This document shows positions 32,229-41,682 of a stretch of 64,000 nucleotides of DNA, in pieces. This DNA is from CAWACP01 sp963780655 (lineage in GTDB: Bacteria; Acidobacteriota; Terriglobia; Bryobacterales; Bryobacteraceae). The notes under the pieces are model-generated. The model saw nothing but the letters and a program-made list of their open reading frames with translations, was not told the DNA's origin and ran no database searches. Location: positions 744,001 through 808,000 of the forward strand of contig CAWACP010000006.1 of the NCBI GenBank assembly GCA_963780655.1. The letters are read 5' to 3'. A program made the position numbers and the translations under genes. The stretch's first letter is position 1; every line of letters starts with the position of its first letter.

Positions 32229-32678
32229 TCAGCGGGCCTGCGCGGCGCTCTGCACGCGAGCGAGATGTATTGTGTCCGGCTTGCCGCCGCTCGATATCAG
32301 CGTAGTTTCGAGTTCCAGCGCGTTTCCATCCCCCACAGGCTTGAACCGGCGCTTAATAACCTGAGAGCCTCTGGTCTCCAGTTCCACCAGCACCGGTCCG
32401 TTAAACCATAGTGAGACCGTGACCTGTTTGCCCGCGTCGTTCACCTGGCATTCCCGCCCCAATGTATTGCAGTCGAATTCCATCGCTTTCCCGCCATTAC
32501 GCGATTGAGCAATGTGGACGGTATCGTCTTTTTCCCGAATTGACCAGGTTTCACCGCTCTTTCCGGAGCTGTTTGCGGTCTGCCACTCGCCGCTGACTTT
32601 GGATTGGTCGTCGGCACTCTGTCCGAGGCACGCGGAAGCCAGCAGCAACGCGCCAGCCGCGGCAAATCGTCTTCTCAT
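32229..32678 (-). CDS. small exported protein, unknown function
   Basis: The 149-residue protein has a signal peptide (RRFAAAGALLLASACLGQ), with Cys in a lipobox-like LASAC (about 13-17), so it may be a lipoprotein. The mature part is beta-rich, with paired Cys (FDCNTLGREC) and WFNGPVLVELETRG. It resembles small acidobacterial proteins of the lipocalin-like type but no named family is certain. The gene runs convergent to hpt, with 25 bases between the stops. Codon use is normal. Function is unknown. Confidence 0.5.
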   Translation of the reverse strand: MRRRFAAAGALLLASACLGQSADDQSKVSGEWQTANSSGKSGETWSIREKDDTVHIAQSRNGGKAMEFDCNTLGRECQVNDAGKQVTVSLWFNGPVLVELETRGSQVIKRRFKPVGDGNALELETTLISSGGKPDTIHLARVQSAAQAR

Positions 32679-32820
32679 GCGCTACTCCCCGCTGGCCCCT
32701 GGAAGGGACCGACCCAGCCACTCTAATAGGACACCGACAATCGTCTTCGGCGCCATACCGGAGATACGGTATTCGCGGCTGAACCCGAACGAATTCCTGT
32801 CTCGCGCGTATATTGTCACG

Positions 32821-34233
32821 ATGAAGATCACCGCGGTCATCCTGACTTCCCTGTCTCTGGCCCTTTGGGCGCAAATCGCCCCGGCATTGCCCGACACGCC
32901 CGCGGGCAGGCAGTTCGGCGCCTGGCTTGAAGTTTTCAACCGTGGCCAACGCGAAGAGCTGCGGGCTTATCTCGAAAGAAATATGCCCAAACGCGCGGCT
33001 CACCTCGATCAGGAGCTCGGCTTTCGTGAGATGACCGGAGGATTCGAACTGAAGAGAATCGAGACATCCACACCGCAGAAGGTGACGGGCATTGTGAAAG
33101 AGCGCCAGGGGACAAACTATGCGCGCGTTGTGATGGAGGTGGAGTCGTCCGAGCCTCACGTAGTCACGAGTTTTGAGCTCAGGGTTACTCCGCGCCCGCC
33201 AGAGTTTCCCGGCGAGCCTCGACTATCCGAGAAGGCCGCTATCGATGCTCTCAGGGCCGAACTGGCCAAACAATCCACAACGGACCGCTTCTCCGGCGCG
33301 GTGGCGGTGGCGAAGAACGGCAAGCCGTTATTCGAACAGGCGTACGGTCTGGCCGATCGCGAGCACAATATCCCGAACAAGCTGGACACACGATTCCGGA
33401 TCGGGTCGATGAACAAGATGTTCACGGCGGTCGCCGTTCTGCAGCTCGCCGAGGCCGGAAAGCTGAAGCTGACCGATCCGTTAGGCAAGTACCTCACCGA
33501 TTATCCGAACCGCGACATCGCAACAAAGGTGACCATTCATCACCTGCTGACGCACACCGGCGGTACGGGCGATTTCTTCGGCCCCGAATTCGACAAGCAC
33601 CGTCTGGAGCTGCGCACCCTGCAGGACTATGTAACGCTCTACGGCAAACGGGGCCCCGAATTCGAACCCGGCTCGAAGTTCGCGTACAGCAACTACGGCT
33701 TCCTGCTGCTGGGACTGGTGGTGGAGAAGGCGAGTGGCCAGAACTACTACGAATACGTTCGCGAGCATGTCTACAGGCCCGCCGGAATGACGAGGACAGA
33801 TTCCCTGCCCGAAAGCGATACCGTGACGGAGCGGTCGGTGGGCTACACGAGAATGGATGGCCCGCTGAAACCCAACACCGACACGCTGCCGTATCGTGGC
33901 ACCTCGGCCGGCGGCGGATATTCCACGGTCGGCGACCTGCTTGCCTTCGCCAATGCTGTCGTGAATCACAAGCTCCTCAATGCGGAATACACCGGCCTCT
34001 TGACCACCGGCAAGACGGAACAGGGCGGCGGGCGCAAGTACGCGTATGGGTTCATGGACACGACAGAGGACGGCGTGCGCTGGATTGGACACGGCGGAGG
34101 AGCGCCCGGCATGAACGGCGATCTGCGCATCGCACCGGATTCGGGTTACGTGATCGTCGCGCTGGCGAATCTCGACCCCCCAGCGGCCCAGCGCATCGCC
34201 GATTTCATCGCCGCACGCCTGCCCGCGAAGTAG
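32821..34233 (+). CDS. exported beta-lactamase-family serine hydrolase
   Basis: Starting at ATG 32821, the 470-residue protein has a signal peptide (KITAVILTSLSLALWAQ) and an N-terminal DUF-like domain of about 20-130 (LEVFNRGQREELRAYLERN). The class C/penicillin-binding fold follows, with SMNK at 196-199 (catalytic Ser196 and Lys199), YSN at 289-291 and HGGG at about 424. Family members are D-aminopeptidases, esterases or beta-lactamases; here the motif set suits an esterase/peptidase rather than a resistance enzyme. Frames extending upstream to 32512 lack support. The stop TAG is followed by another TAG of a family A repeat. Confidence 0.87.
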   Translation: MKITAVILTSLSLALWAQIAPALPDTPAGRQFGAWLEVFNRGQREELRAYLERNMPKRAAHLDQELGFREMTGGFELKRIETSTPQKVTGIVKERQGTNYARVVMEVESSEPHVVTSFELRVTPRPPEFPGEPRLSEKAAIDALRAELAKQSTTDRFSGAVAVAKNGKPLFEQAYGLADREHNIPNKLDTRFRIGSMNKMFTAVAVLQLAEAGKLKLTDPLGKYLTDYPNRDIATKVTIHHLLTHTGGTGDFFGPEFDKHRLELRTLQDYVTLYGKRGPEFEPGSKFAYSNYGFLLLGLVVEKASGQNYYEYVREHVYRPAGMTRTDSLPESDTVTERSVGYTRMDGPLKPNTDTLPYRGTSAGGGYSTVGDLLAFANAVVNHKLLNAEYTGLLTTGKTEQGGGRKYAYGFMDTTEDGVRWIGHGGGAPGMNGDLRIAPDSGYVIVALANLDPPAAQRIADFIAARLPAK

Positions 34234-34256
34234 TAGAGCAGGCTTTCAGCCTGCAG
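34233..34256. repeat. family A repeat after the serine hydrolase gene
   Basis: GTAGAGCAGGCTTTCAGCCT then GCAG. It begins at the last base of the upstream TAG stop and forms the GCAGGCT/AGCCTGC hairpin. The next gene starts 18 bases later, so the element is probably in the transcript between them. Confidence 0.8.
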
Positions 34257-34273
34257 CCCGTATACTACCGGAA

Positions 34274-35185
34274 GTGGCCTCGCCCGCCCGCTATCGATAC
34301 GTCCTGTCGCTGCCCGAGCGAGTGATCCGTTCGCTGGGCGCGCTCTCCGGCGGCCTGCTGCGCGAGATCGGCAACGTCGCCCTGCCCGCCGGCATTCGTC
34401 GAACAGCTCTCTACCGCACCATGGTGGAGGTGGCGCTCCGCTTCCTCATCGAAGAGGTCGGCCAGGTGGAGGGTGTCTATCCCGCCGAAGGGCGTCTGGC
34501 CGAAAAGTTCCTGCTGCAGCGAACGGCCAGCCACGGCATCGAACTGCTCGGCATCCTTGCATTCCAGGCGTCGCCCATCTGGGTGCTGGCCGCTCTCGCC
34601 GACGTCAGTGGCGGCGGACGGAAGATCATCCGCGAGCTGTCGGAGGCGCTTCAACAGGAAGGGCTGCTCGAGCCGCGCGCGCGCTTCGAGACGCTCGATC
34701 AGCTTCTCGACGGTCTGGAGAAGACCAGCGGCCACCTTGCCGACACGTTGAATCTGCCTCCGCTCGACGTCCCCGGTCTGCGCCGTGAATGGTCGCGCCT
34801 GAAGGGCGAGTTGCAGGCCCTGCCTCCCAAAAAGCTTCCCGCGCTGGAACGTATCGAAACGGTGTGGGAGGATCTTCGCCGGACCGCGGCCGAGCAGCAC
34901 CGGTCGGTGTTCACTGTCTCGTCGTTGATGGCCGTGTCCGCGGTGGCGCATGTTCCGGCCAGCCTGCTGTGGCTCTCGCGCGCGGCTCAATCGGTTGCCC
35001 GGCGAACCGGCAAGGTTCTGGGCGAGGCCGTTCTCGACCACTACACCGAAGCGCTCGCCGAGATTACGCGCACCGGCTTCGTCGCGTACTGGCGGCGCGA
35101 ATTCCGTCCGTACCTGCGAGCCGCGGCCGTTCAGTTCGCGCCGGAGCACGGTTCCACCACCGAGCGTCTGCTCGATCGCCGGTGA
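34274..35185 (+). CDS. conserved helical protein, unknown function
   Basis: This 303-residue protein is not clearly recognised. A run of moderately hydrophobic residues (GIELLGILAFQASPIWVLAA, about 95-114) and another near 220 (VFTVSSLMAVSAVAHVPASL) suggest membrane association. The remainder is amphipathic helix. The pattern ASPIWVLAALADVSGGGR is distinctive and looks conserved. A distant EcsC-like relation is possible but not claimed. The start GTG 34274 is in close reach of the family A repeat. Its coding composition is normal, and it has no rival ORF on the other strand with a better family match. Confidence 0.5.
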   Translation: MASPARYRYVLSLPERVIRSLGALSGGLLREIGNVALPAGIRRTALYRTMVEVALRFLIEEVGQVEGVYPAEGRLAEKFLLQRTASHGIELLGILAFQASPIWVLAALADVSGGGRKIIRELSEALQQEGLLEPRARFETLDQLLDGLEKTSGHLADTLNLPPLDVPGLRREWSRLKGELQALPPKKLPALERIETVWEDLRRTAAEQHRSVFTVSSLMAVSAVAHVPASLLWLSRAAQSVARRTGKVLGEAVLDHYTEALAEITRTGFVAYWRREFRPYLRAAAVQFAPEHGSTTERLLDRR

Positions 35186-35224
35186 GCCCGCTCGCGTGCG
35201 CTACACTCGTTTTCACCCGGTCCG

Positions 35225-37186
35225 ATGCGAACCTTACCGAAAGCCCTGATCGTCGCGGCCTCTGCTGCCCTGTTGCTGCGAATACCAATGCCCGGACAGC
35301 AGCAAGCGCCGAGGGAGCAGACGAAGGACGCCGAACAGGCGCATCCGGCGCCGGCCGAAGGAGACATCCCGGCTAAGTTCACCGCGCCGCAGTCCGAATA
35401 CGACTACATCCGGCGTGAAGCGATGATCCCCATGCGCGACGGCGTGAAACTCTACACCGTCATCGTCGTGCCCAAAGGCGCGCACAACGCGCCGATTCTC
35501 CTCACCCGCACGCCCTACAACGCGACCAAGCGCGCCCAGCGCAATAACAGTCCGCACATGCTGGCGACGCTGCCGCAGGGAGACGACGTATTCGTGGCGG
35601 GCGGTTACATTCGCGCCTTTCAGGACGAGCGCGGTAAGTACAAGTCCGAGGGCGCGTACATCATGACCCGGCCTCCGCGCGGGCCGCTCAATCACAGCAC
35701 CACCGATGACTCCACGGACGCCTGGGACACCATCGACTGGCTGGTGAAGAATACGCCAGAGTCGAACGGACGCGTGGGCATGATCGGGTCGTCGTATGAA
35801 GGCTTCACCGTGGTAATGGCGCTTCTCGATCCACATCCCGCGCTGAAGGTGGCCGCGCCCGAGAGCCCGATGGTGGACGGCTGGATGGGCGACGACTGGT
35901 TCCACTACGGCGCCTTCCGGCAGACCAACTTCGATTACTTCGCCGGCCAGACCACGCAGAAAGGCGAGGGCGAGGCTGTCCCCCGCGATTCTTACGACGA
36001 CTACGAGGCGTTCCGGCGTTACGGGTCGGCGGGCAACTACGCCCGCGCGCACGGCCTCGAGCAGTTGCCGTGGACGCGGCGCGTGCTGGAGCATCCGGCT
36101 TACGACGAGTTCTGGCAGGATCAGGCGCTGGACAAGCTCATTGCCCGGCATCCGCCGAACGTGCCGACGATGTGGGAGCAGGGCCTGTGGGATCAGGAAG
36201 ACATGTGGGGCGCCATCCACTCATACCTGGCGCTGAAGGCCGCCGGCGCCGCGGATCACAATTATCTGGTGATGGGTCCCTGGCGGCACAGCCAGGTGAG
36301 TTACGACGGGTACAATCTGGGGACGCTCAAGTGGGACGGCAACACCACCGAACAGTTTCGCAAGCAGGTGTTGCGCCCATTCTTCGATCAGTACCTCAAG
36401 GACGGAGCGCCGAAGGTGGACACGCCCCACGTATTTATCTACAACACCGGCGAGAACCACTGGGACCGGCTGGATCACTGGCCGCTGGCCTGCAGCGAGG
36501 GCTGCTCCGCGCCCATGAAGGCTCTGTACCTCGAGCCGTCATTCGGCCTTGGCTTCGATAAGCCGAACGAAGCGGGAACGGCAAGCGACAGCTACGTTTC
36601 CGATCCGGCGAAGCCCGTGCCCTACGTCCCGCGTCCAGTGCGGTTCGCCAACCACGATCAGTGGACGACATGGCTGGTGACGGATCAGCGCTCCGTGGTG
36701 GATCGCACCGACGTGCTCTCGTACCGCTCACCCGTGCTCACCGCGCCCGTCCGCATCAGCGGCGCGCCCATCGCGGATCTGTTCGCGGCCACCACCGGCA
36801 CGGATGCGGACTGGGTGGTGAAGCTCATCGACGTCTATCCTCTCGAAATGCCCAATCAGCCGGAGATGGGCGGCTACGAGCTGTCCGTCGCGATGGACAT
36901 CTTCCGCGGCCGCTATCGCGAGAGCTTCGAGCATCCGTCGCCCATCCCGGCCGGAAAACCGCAGCGGTATCGATTCGTCCTCCCGACCACGAATCACGTT
37001 TTTCTGCCGGGCCATCGGATCATGGTGCAGATTCAATCGAGCTGGTTCCCGCTGTACGACCGCAATCCGCAGACGTATGTCGAGAACATGTTCTTCGCGC
37101 CGCCGTCGGCCTATGTTGCGGCAACGCAGTCGGTGTTTCACTCAGCCGATCTGCCGAGCGCGATATGGCTGCCGGTGGTGGAGTAG
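35225..37186 (+). CDS. exported CocE/NonD-family hydrolase
   Basis: The 653-residue protein has a short hydrophobic leader (KALIVAASAALLLRI) and the S15/CocE fold. Segments are REAMIPMRDGVKLYTVIVVP, the nucleophile site GSSYEG at 188-193 (probable Ser190), a helical lid of about 240-320, and WRHSQ at about 360, near the catalytic His. The C-terminal jelly-roll segment runs from TAPVRISGAPIADLFAATTG to the end. The family includes alpha-amino acid ester hydrolases, X-prolyl peptidases and cocaine esterase, so amide or ester cleavage is expected. The substrate is unknown. It begins 39 bases after the previous gene. Confidence 0.86.
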   Translation: MRTLPKALIVAASAALLLRIPMPGQQQAPREQTKDAEQAHPAPAEGDIPAKFTAPQSEYDYIRREAMIPMRDGVKLYTVIVVPKGAHNAPILLTRTPYNATKRAQRNNSPHMLATLPQGDDVFVAGGYIRAFQDERGKYKSEGAYIMTRPPRGPLNHSTTDDSTDAWDTIDWLVKNTPESNGRVGMIGSSYEGFTVVMALLDPHPALKVAAPESPMVDGWMGDDWFHYGAFRQTNFDYFAGQTTQKGEGEAVPRDSYDDYEAFRRYGSAGNYARAHGLEQLPWTRRVLEHPAYDEFWQDQALDKLIARHPPNVPTMWEQGLWDQEDMWGAIHSYLALKAAGAADHNYLVMGPWRHSQVSYDGYNLGTLKWDGNTTEQFRKQVLRPFFDQYLKDGAPKVDTPHVFIYNTGENHWDRLDHWPLACSEGCSAPMKALYLEPSFGLGFDKPNEAGTASDSYVSDPAKPVPYVPRPVRFANHDQWTTWLVTDQRSVVDRTDVLSYRSPVLTAPVRISGAPIADLFAATTGTDADWVVKLIDVYPLEMPNQPEMGGYELSVAMDIFRGRYRESFEHPSPIPAGKPQRYRFVLPTTNHVFLPGHRIMVQIQSSWFPLYDRNPQTYVENMFFAPPSAYVAATQSVFHSADLPSAIWLPVVE

Positions 37187-37190
37187 TATC

Positions 37191-37586
37191 TCATTCCACC
37201 GCGGCCTTGGCCAGCACCGCCGCCGCCGCGATGTTCTGCAGAAGATCGGGAGGAAAGCCGTGCCTTGCCTGCAGGTATTCAGGTGAGTTCCAGGAGATCC
37301 GGGTTTGTCCCTCGGCGTCTTCCCAAACCAGCAGCTTCAACGGCAGGTCGATCGCGGCGGTGGGGGACGCAAGCATCAGTGGAGTTCCGGCTTTCGGATT
37401 GCCGAAAATCAGGAGCTTCGTCGGCCGCATCTTCAGCCCAACCTTCTCCGCCTCCCCGCTGTGATCGACGAGCGCGAACAGCCTGACCCCCTTCGCCCGA
37501 ATAATCTCCTGCAGCCTGGCCACCGTCTCATCGACCGGATGATGGCCTTTTATCGTGACGATTCCGTTGTCCTGTTCCGATGGCAT
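37191..37586 (-). CDS. DUF302 family protein
   Basis: The 131-residue protein has the DUF302 pattern: DETVARLQEIIRAKGVRLFA, VDHSGEAEKVGLKMRPTKLL, then FGNPKAGTPLM and ALDLPLKLLVWEDA-like text. The family is a small alpha/beta fold of unknown function often linked to heavy metals or sulphur metabolism. GGAGGT is placed six bases upstream of its ATG, seen on the minus strand. It is convergent to the CocE hydrolase gene, with the stops only four bases apart, and divergent from lpxD. Confidence 0.83.
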   Translation of the reverse strand: MPSEQDNGIVTIKGHHPVDETVARLQEIIRAKGVRLFALVDHSGEAEKVGLKMRPTKLLIFGNPKAGTPLMLASPTAAIDLPLKLLVWEDAEGQTRISWNSPEYLQARHGFPPDLLQNIAAAAVLAKAAVE

Positions 37587-37729
37587 TCGTGGGACCTCCT
37601 TCAGGGCGCCAGCTATCGATCATACATGGCTGTGTGGCGCAGACGATCGTCCTTCGTCGGCTGCAGAACGCCGACCTTCTACAGGAATCAGTTTGCGGCG
37701 AAGCCGCGCTGTGCCACACTGATCGTCGT

Positions 37730-38746
37730 ATGCAGCTGGATGCCCTTGCCGCGCACCTCGGGTGTGCCCTCGTTGGAAGCGGCGACGTGGAAATCATCGG
37801 CGTAGCCGGTATGGAGCGCGCCGGTCCGGCGGAGGTCACGTTCCTCGCGAACCCGAAATACGCGCCCCGCGTGAAGCACAGCAACGCCGCGGCCGTTATC
37901 GCGGGCGAACCGGTCAACGAGGGCCCGCGCGCGACGCTGCTCTCGAAGAACCCGTATCTGGACTTCGCCCGCGCGCTGGCCGTGTTCTATCAGCCGCCCC
38001 GGCCGAAACCCGGCGTCCACCCGACAGCCGCCGTCGCAGAATCCGCGCGCATCGGCGAGAACGCCTCCATCGGCGCTTACTGCGTGGTCGGCGAGCGGGT
38101 TTCCATCGGACACAATGCGGTGCTGCACCCGCATGTGGTCATCTACGATGGCGCGTCCATCGGCGATGATTTCCTCGCCCATTCTCATGCGGCCGTGCGC
38201 GAGCACTGCCGCATCGGCAACCGCGTAACGCTGGGCAACTCGGTTGTGGTGGGCGGCGACGGCTTCGGCTTCGCGAAGGATGCGCAGGGCAACCACATCA
38301 AGATCGTGCAATCGGGACCCACGGTCATCGAAGACGATGTGGAGATCCAGCAGCTATCGTCCGTGGATCGGGCCACCGTGGGCGAGACGCGGGTGGGCCG
38401 CGGCACGAAGATCGACAGCCTCGTGCAGGTGGGACACGCGTGCACAATCGGTGAGCGGAACATCATCTGCGCGCAGACGGGTCTGGCGGGCAGCACCGTG
38501 CTTGGCAACAACGTTCTGCTGGCCGGGCAGGTGGGCGTTTCCGGGCACCTCACCATCCACGACAACGCCGTCGTTTATGCGCAATCGGGAATTGGGGGCG
38601 ACGTGCCGCCGGGCGGCGTTGTCTCGGGCTCGCCCGCTTTCGACGCGCGCGAGTGGCTCCGCGCCATCACATCTTTCCCGAAGCTGCCGGATCTGCTGCG
38701 GAGAGTGAGACAATTGGAAAAACGCCTCCACAATTCGGTGGAGTGA
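37730..38746 (+). CDS. lpxD: UDP-3-O-acylglucosamine N-acyltransferase
   Basis: The enzyme adds the second acyl chain in lipid A synthesis, so the cell should have lipopolysaccharide. The 338-residue length matches E. coli LpxD. The N-terminal UDP-binding domain (MQLDALAAHLGCALVGSGDV, EVTFLANPKYAPRVKHSNA) is followed by left-handed beta-helix hexapeptides such as IGENASIGAYCVVGERVSIG and the acyltransferase region LVQVGHACTIGERNIICAQ with the catalytic His. The C-terminal helices end RRVRQLEKRLHNSVE. ATG 37730 is chosen over upstream ATGs because the conserved N-terminus begins there. lpxA, fabZ and lpxB are not nearby. Confidence 0.93.
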   Translation: MQLDALAAHLGCALVGSGDVEIIGVAGMERAGPAEVTFLANPKYAPRVKHSNAAAVIAGEPVNEGPRATLLSKNPYLDFARALAVFYQPPRPKPGVHPTAAVAESARIGENASIGAYCVVGERVSIGHNAVLHPHVVIYDGASIGDDFLAHSHAAVREHCRIGNRVTLGNSVVVGGDGFGFAKDAQGNHIKIVQSGPTVIEDDVEIQQLSSVDRATVGETRVGRGTKIDSLVQVGHACTIGERNIICAQTGLAGSTVLGNNVLLAGQVGVSGHLTIHDNAVVYAQSGIGGDVPPGGVVSGSPAFDAREWLRAITSFPKLPDLLRRVRQLEKRLHNSVE

Positions 38747-38758
38747 TTTTCCTGCAAA

Positions 38759-39553
38759 ATGGCAAGCCACAATGATAATGACGGAAGGCGTCCCGTCGCC
38801 TACAAGAACGAAGCGTTCCTCGACAGCGCCGACGGGAGATCGCTGCGCATCTTGTCCGAGTACCTTGAGCCGCTCTCGCACTTTCGCGACGAAAAGATCC
38901 GCGACACCATCGTCTTCTTCGGTTCGGCACGTATCGCCGAGGACGGCCCGCTCGGGAATTATTATCAGGACGCGCGGGAGCTGGCCAGGCTGATCACCAC
39001 CTGGTCCGACAATCTGGACAACCCGGTGTGCCGCTTCGTGATCTGTTCCGGCGGCGGTCCGGGAATTATGGAAGCCGCCAATCGCGGCGCGTCGGAGGCG
39101 GGCGGAAAGACCATCGGGCTGAACATCGGCCTTCCGTTCGAACAGCGGCCGAACCCCTACATCACGCCAGAACTCTCCTTCGAGTTCCACTACTTCTTCA
39201 TGCGCAAGTTCTGGTTTGCGTACCTGGCGAAGGCTCTGGTGGTGTTCCCCGGCGGGTTCGGCACCCTCGACGAGCTGTGCGAGATTCTCACGCTGGTGCA
39301 GACACGCAAACTGGAGAAGAAGATTGTCATCCTGCTGTACGGCACGAAATACTGGGACGAGGTGATCAATTTCGACGCCATGGTGCGGCACGGAACCATC
39401 AGCCCGGAGGATGTCCATCTCTTCGACCGCGCCGACGATCCGAAGACCGCGCTCGCCATACTGCAGGACAAGCTGACGAAATACTATTTGCAGAAGGAGC
39501 CGGCGGTTGCCGAACCGAGCGCCGCCCCGGAAATCGCCAAATCCCGGGTATAG
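38759..39553 (+). CDS. LOG-family nucleotide 5'-monophosphate nucleosidase-like protein
   Basis: The 264-residue protein has the TIGR00730/LOG signature: CSGGGPGIMEAANRGASEAG and LVVFPGGFGTLDELCEIL. Members split the N-glycosidic bond of nucleoside monophosphates, as in cytokinin activation; bacterial versions are broader. The N-terminal extension of about 50 residues (RSLRILSEYLEPLSHFRDEK) places it in the larger subgroup. ATG 38759 lies 12 bases after lpxD stops, so both are probably on one transcript. Conserved catalytic Arg and Glu residues (PGGFGTLDE) are intact. Confidence 0.88.
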   Translation: MASHNDNDGRRPVAYKNEAFLDSADGRSLRILSEYLEPLSHFRDEKIRDTIVFFGSARIAEDGPLGNYYQDARELARLITTWSDNLDNPVCRFVICSGGGPGIMEAANRGASEAGGKTIGLNIGLPFEQRPNPYITPELSFEFHYFFMRKFWFAYLAKALVVFPGGFGTLDELCEILTLVQTRKLEKKIVILLYGTKYWDEVINFDAMVRHGTISPEDVHLFDRADDPKTALAILQDKLTKYYLQKEPAVAEPSAAPEIAKSRV

Positions 39554-39602
39554 CGGGTCAAACGGGATGCGTACCAGAAATGCCACTAACCTGGTGTTCG
39601 GA

Positions 39603-39697
39603 GTGGGGCAGGCTTTCAGCCTGGGTGCCCTCTGGGCCGGGCTTTTCAAGCCGCCTGGCCGATTGCAAATCGGCCGCAGGATACAATCCTGCCCCAC
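39603..39697. repeat. family B compound palindrome
   Basis: It opens GTGGGGCAGGCTTTCAGCC and closes ATCCTGCCCCAC. Internal pairs such as GGCTTTTCAAGCC and CCGATTGCAAATCGG make several nested hairpins. It separates the LOG-family gene from the phosphatase gene and is likely to reduce read-through. Confidence 0.75.
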
Positions 39698-39735
39698 TCG
39701 GCGCACTCCGCTAACCGGCGCCTGAGGTCACACAA

Positions 39736-41682
39736 TTGGATAAACGGTTTCAGGACATACTGCGCCGCTCGGGAAATCTGGAAAAGATTTTCGCGGCGCT
39801 TCTGTTGCTGTTTGCCATTCTCGTTTTCGTAATGCCGCAAAGCGGCTTCGTCCTGGCCATCAGGATCGCTCTCCTGGTCACCGGCGCCTGGCTGGTGGTG
39901 CGGCTGATTCGCATGGGCCTGCGCAAGGCCATCTGGAGCCTGCGGAACCGGCTGTTGGTCGCCTACGCCTTCATCGCTCTGGTCCCCATTATTCTGATGG
40001 GGTTTGTGGGCGAACTCGCGTTCAAAGCCCTGGCGAGCCAACTCACTATTTACGTCACCACGCGCGAGCTGGATCGGCGTATCACCCATCTCCATAACGC
40101 CACCGAGGCGATCGCGCGCACCGAGGTCGAGCATCGGACGGCGACCATGCGAGCCTTCGGCCGCGTGCTGGACAGCAGCCTGCCTGGTCTGGGGATTGTG
40201 GCCCGCGAGGGCGCGCGCACGGTGGCGTGGCCGGCCACTAACTCCGAAACCGGACCTCCCACGGGATGGGCCGAAACCAGCGGCATTGTCTATCACAACC
40301 AGCGCTTCTATTTGTGGTCGCACAGCCTGGCGCCGGAAGGCGACGTGACGGCGCTGGTCCCCGTGGACAGTGCATTCCTCAGCGCCATGTCGCCGGGCAT
40401 CCTGGCGAGACTGCGCGAGAAGGCCGACCGGCAAGCGGCATTGCCTCTGGCTGCCGACACCGAGGGCCGGACGCCGCCGCTGCCTGCGGCCGTTAACCGG
40501 TTCGACTTCATGGTCGCGTGGCTCACGGATCTGCCGCTCGCGGTCTGGGATGAGCCGGCAAAAGCGGGCCGCACGGTCCAGTTGTATGCGTGGACGCGCT
40601 CTTCGGTGCTCCTCGACCGGATCTTCCCGGAGCTTGTCAGCCTGGGCACGGCGCCCTCACAAGGCCTCGCCCTGGTCGTCGTAGCGATCTTGTTTCTGGT
40701 GGTGGAGTGCGTTGCGCTCTTCATCGGCATCTCGCTCACCCGAACCATCACGGGCGCCGTTCACGACCTGTATCGCGGCACCCAGCGCGTCATCGAAGGC
40801 GACTTCTCCTACCGCATTCCCGTGGCTCGCAACGATCAGCTCTCCGAGTTGACCACATCGTTCAACGTGATGACCGGCAATGTCGAGCGCCTGCTGGCCG
40901 TGTCCAGGGAGAAAGAGCGGCTGCAGTCGGAAATCGAGATTGCCCGTGAGGTGCAGAATCAGCTCTACCCGAAATCCGTGCCCAGCACGCGGACGCTGCG
41001 CCTGACCGCGGTGTGCCAGCCGGCGCGCATGGTCTCCGGCGATTACTACGATTACGTGCCCATCGACGAAGGCCGGCTCGCGCTCTCGGTCGGCGACGTC
41101 GCGGGCAAAGGAATTTCCGCGGCGCTGCTCATGGCGACCGTGCAGTCGTCGGTGAGGGCTCAATTGCGCGGAAAGCTGGAGGCCGCCGCGCCATCCGGAC
41201 GGGTGCGCTCGGGGCCGGTTTCCACGGCGCAGGTTGTCGCGGAGCTGAACCAGCACCTCTATGCGTTCACCGCGGCCGAGAAGTATGCGACATTCTGGCT
41301 GGGGATTTACGAAGACGAGACGGGCGTGCTGACGTACACCAACGCCGGCCACCTGCCGCCCGTAATCTTCCGCGGCGGCGCCTGGGAACGGCTGGAGGTG
41401 AACGGCACGGTGGTGGGCGCCTTTCCGTTCGTGAAATACGAGGAGAGCCGGGTTGTCCTGCAGCCTGGCGATCTGCTGGTTTGTTATACCGACGGCATCA
41501 CCGAACCGGAGAACGAGTACGGCGAGATGTTCGGCGACGACCGGCTGATCCACCTGGTTGAGAAGAACTGCGATCGCGACGAGGAAAAGATAGCATCGCT
41601 GGTGATGGACGCTGTCCGCCAGTGGACCGGTTCGCCTGAACTGTTCGACGACATGACGCTGCTGCTGGCGCGCAGACAATGA
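39736..41682 (+). CDS. membrane-bound SpoIIE-type PP2C phosphatase with HAMP
   Basis: The 648-residue protein has three to four N-terminal membrane helices, a periplasmic sensor of about 100-310, another helix (GLALVVVAILFLVVECVALF), a HAMP domain of about 335-400 and the SpoIIE/PP2C domain at about 410-648. Phosphatase motifs are QPARMVSGDYYDYVPIDEGR, SVGDVAGKGISAALLMA, TYTNAGHLPPVIF and VCYTDGITEPENEYGEMFGD. Such proteins dephosphorylate anti-sigma antagonists, controlling stress or envelope responses by partner switching. TTG 39736 is the only start before the first helix. Its stop overlaps the channel gene by four bases (ATGA), suggesting joint function. Confidence 0.9.
   Translation: MDKRFQDILRRSGNLEKIFAALLLLFAILVFVMPQSGFVLAIRIALLVTGAWLVVRLIRMGLRKAIWSLRNRLLVAYAFIALVPIILMGFVGELAFKALASQLTIYVTTRELDRRITHLHNATEAIARTEVEHRTATMRAFGRVLDSSLPGLGIVAREGARTVAWPATNSETGPPTGWAETSGIVYHNQRFYLWSHSLAPEGDVTALVPVDSAFLSAMSPGILARLREKADRQAALPLAADTEGRTPPLPAAVNRFDFMVAWLTDLPLAVWDEPAKAGRTVQLYAWTRSSVLLDRIFPELVSLGTAPSQGLALVVVAILFLVVECVALFIGISLTRTITGAVHDLYRGTQRVIEGDFSYRIPVARNDQLSELTTSFNVMTGNVERLLAVSREKERLQSEIEIAREVQNQLYPKSVPSTRTLRLTAVCQPARMVSGDYYDYVPIDEGRLALSVGDVAGKGISAALLMATVQSSVRAQLRGKLEAAAPSGRVRSGPVSTAQVVAELNQHLYAFTAAEKYATFWLGIYEDETGVLTYTNAGHLPPVIFRGGAWERLEVNGTVVGAFPFVKYEESRVVLQPGDLLVCYTDGITEPENEYGEMFGDDRLIHLVEKNCDRDEEKIASLVMDAVRQWTGSPELFDDMTLLLARRQ

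Noticed and set aside
32512..32820. Upstream extension of the serine hydrolase frame
   Set aside because: The signal peptide begins at ATG 32821 and the upstream part is antisense to the small exported protein gene.
38354..39706. A 450-codon minus-strand frame
   Set aside because: It is antisense to lpxD and the LOG-family gene.
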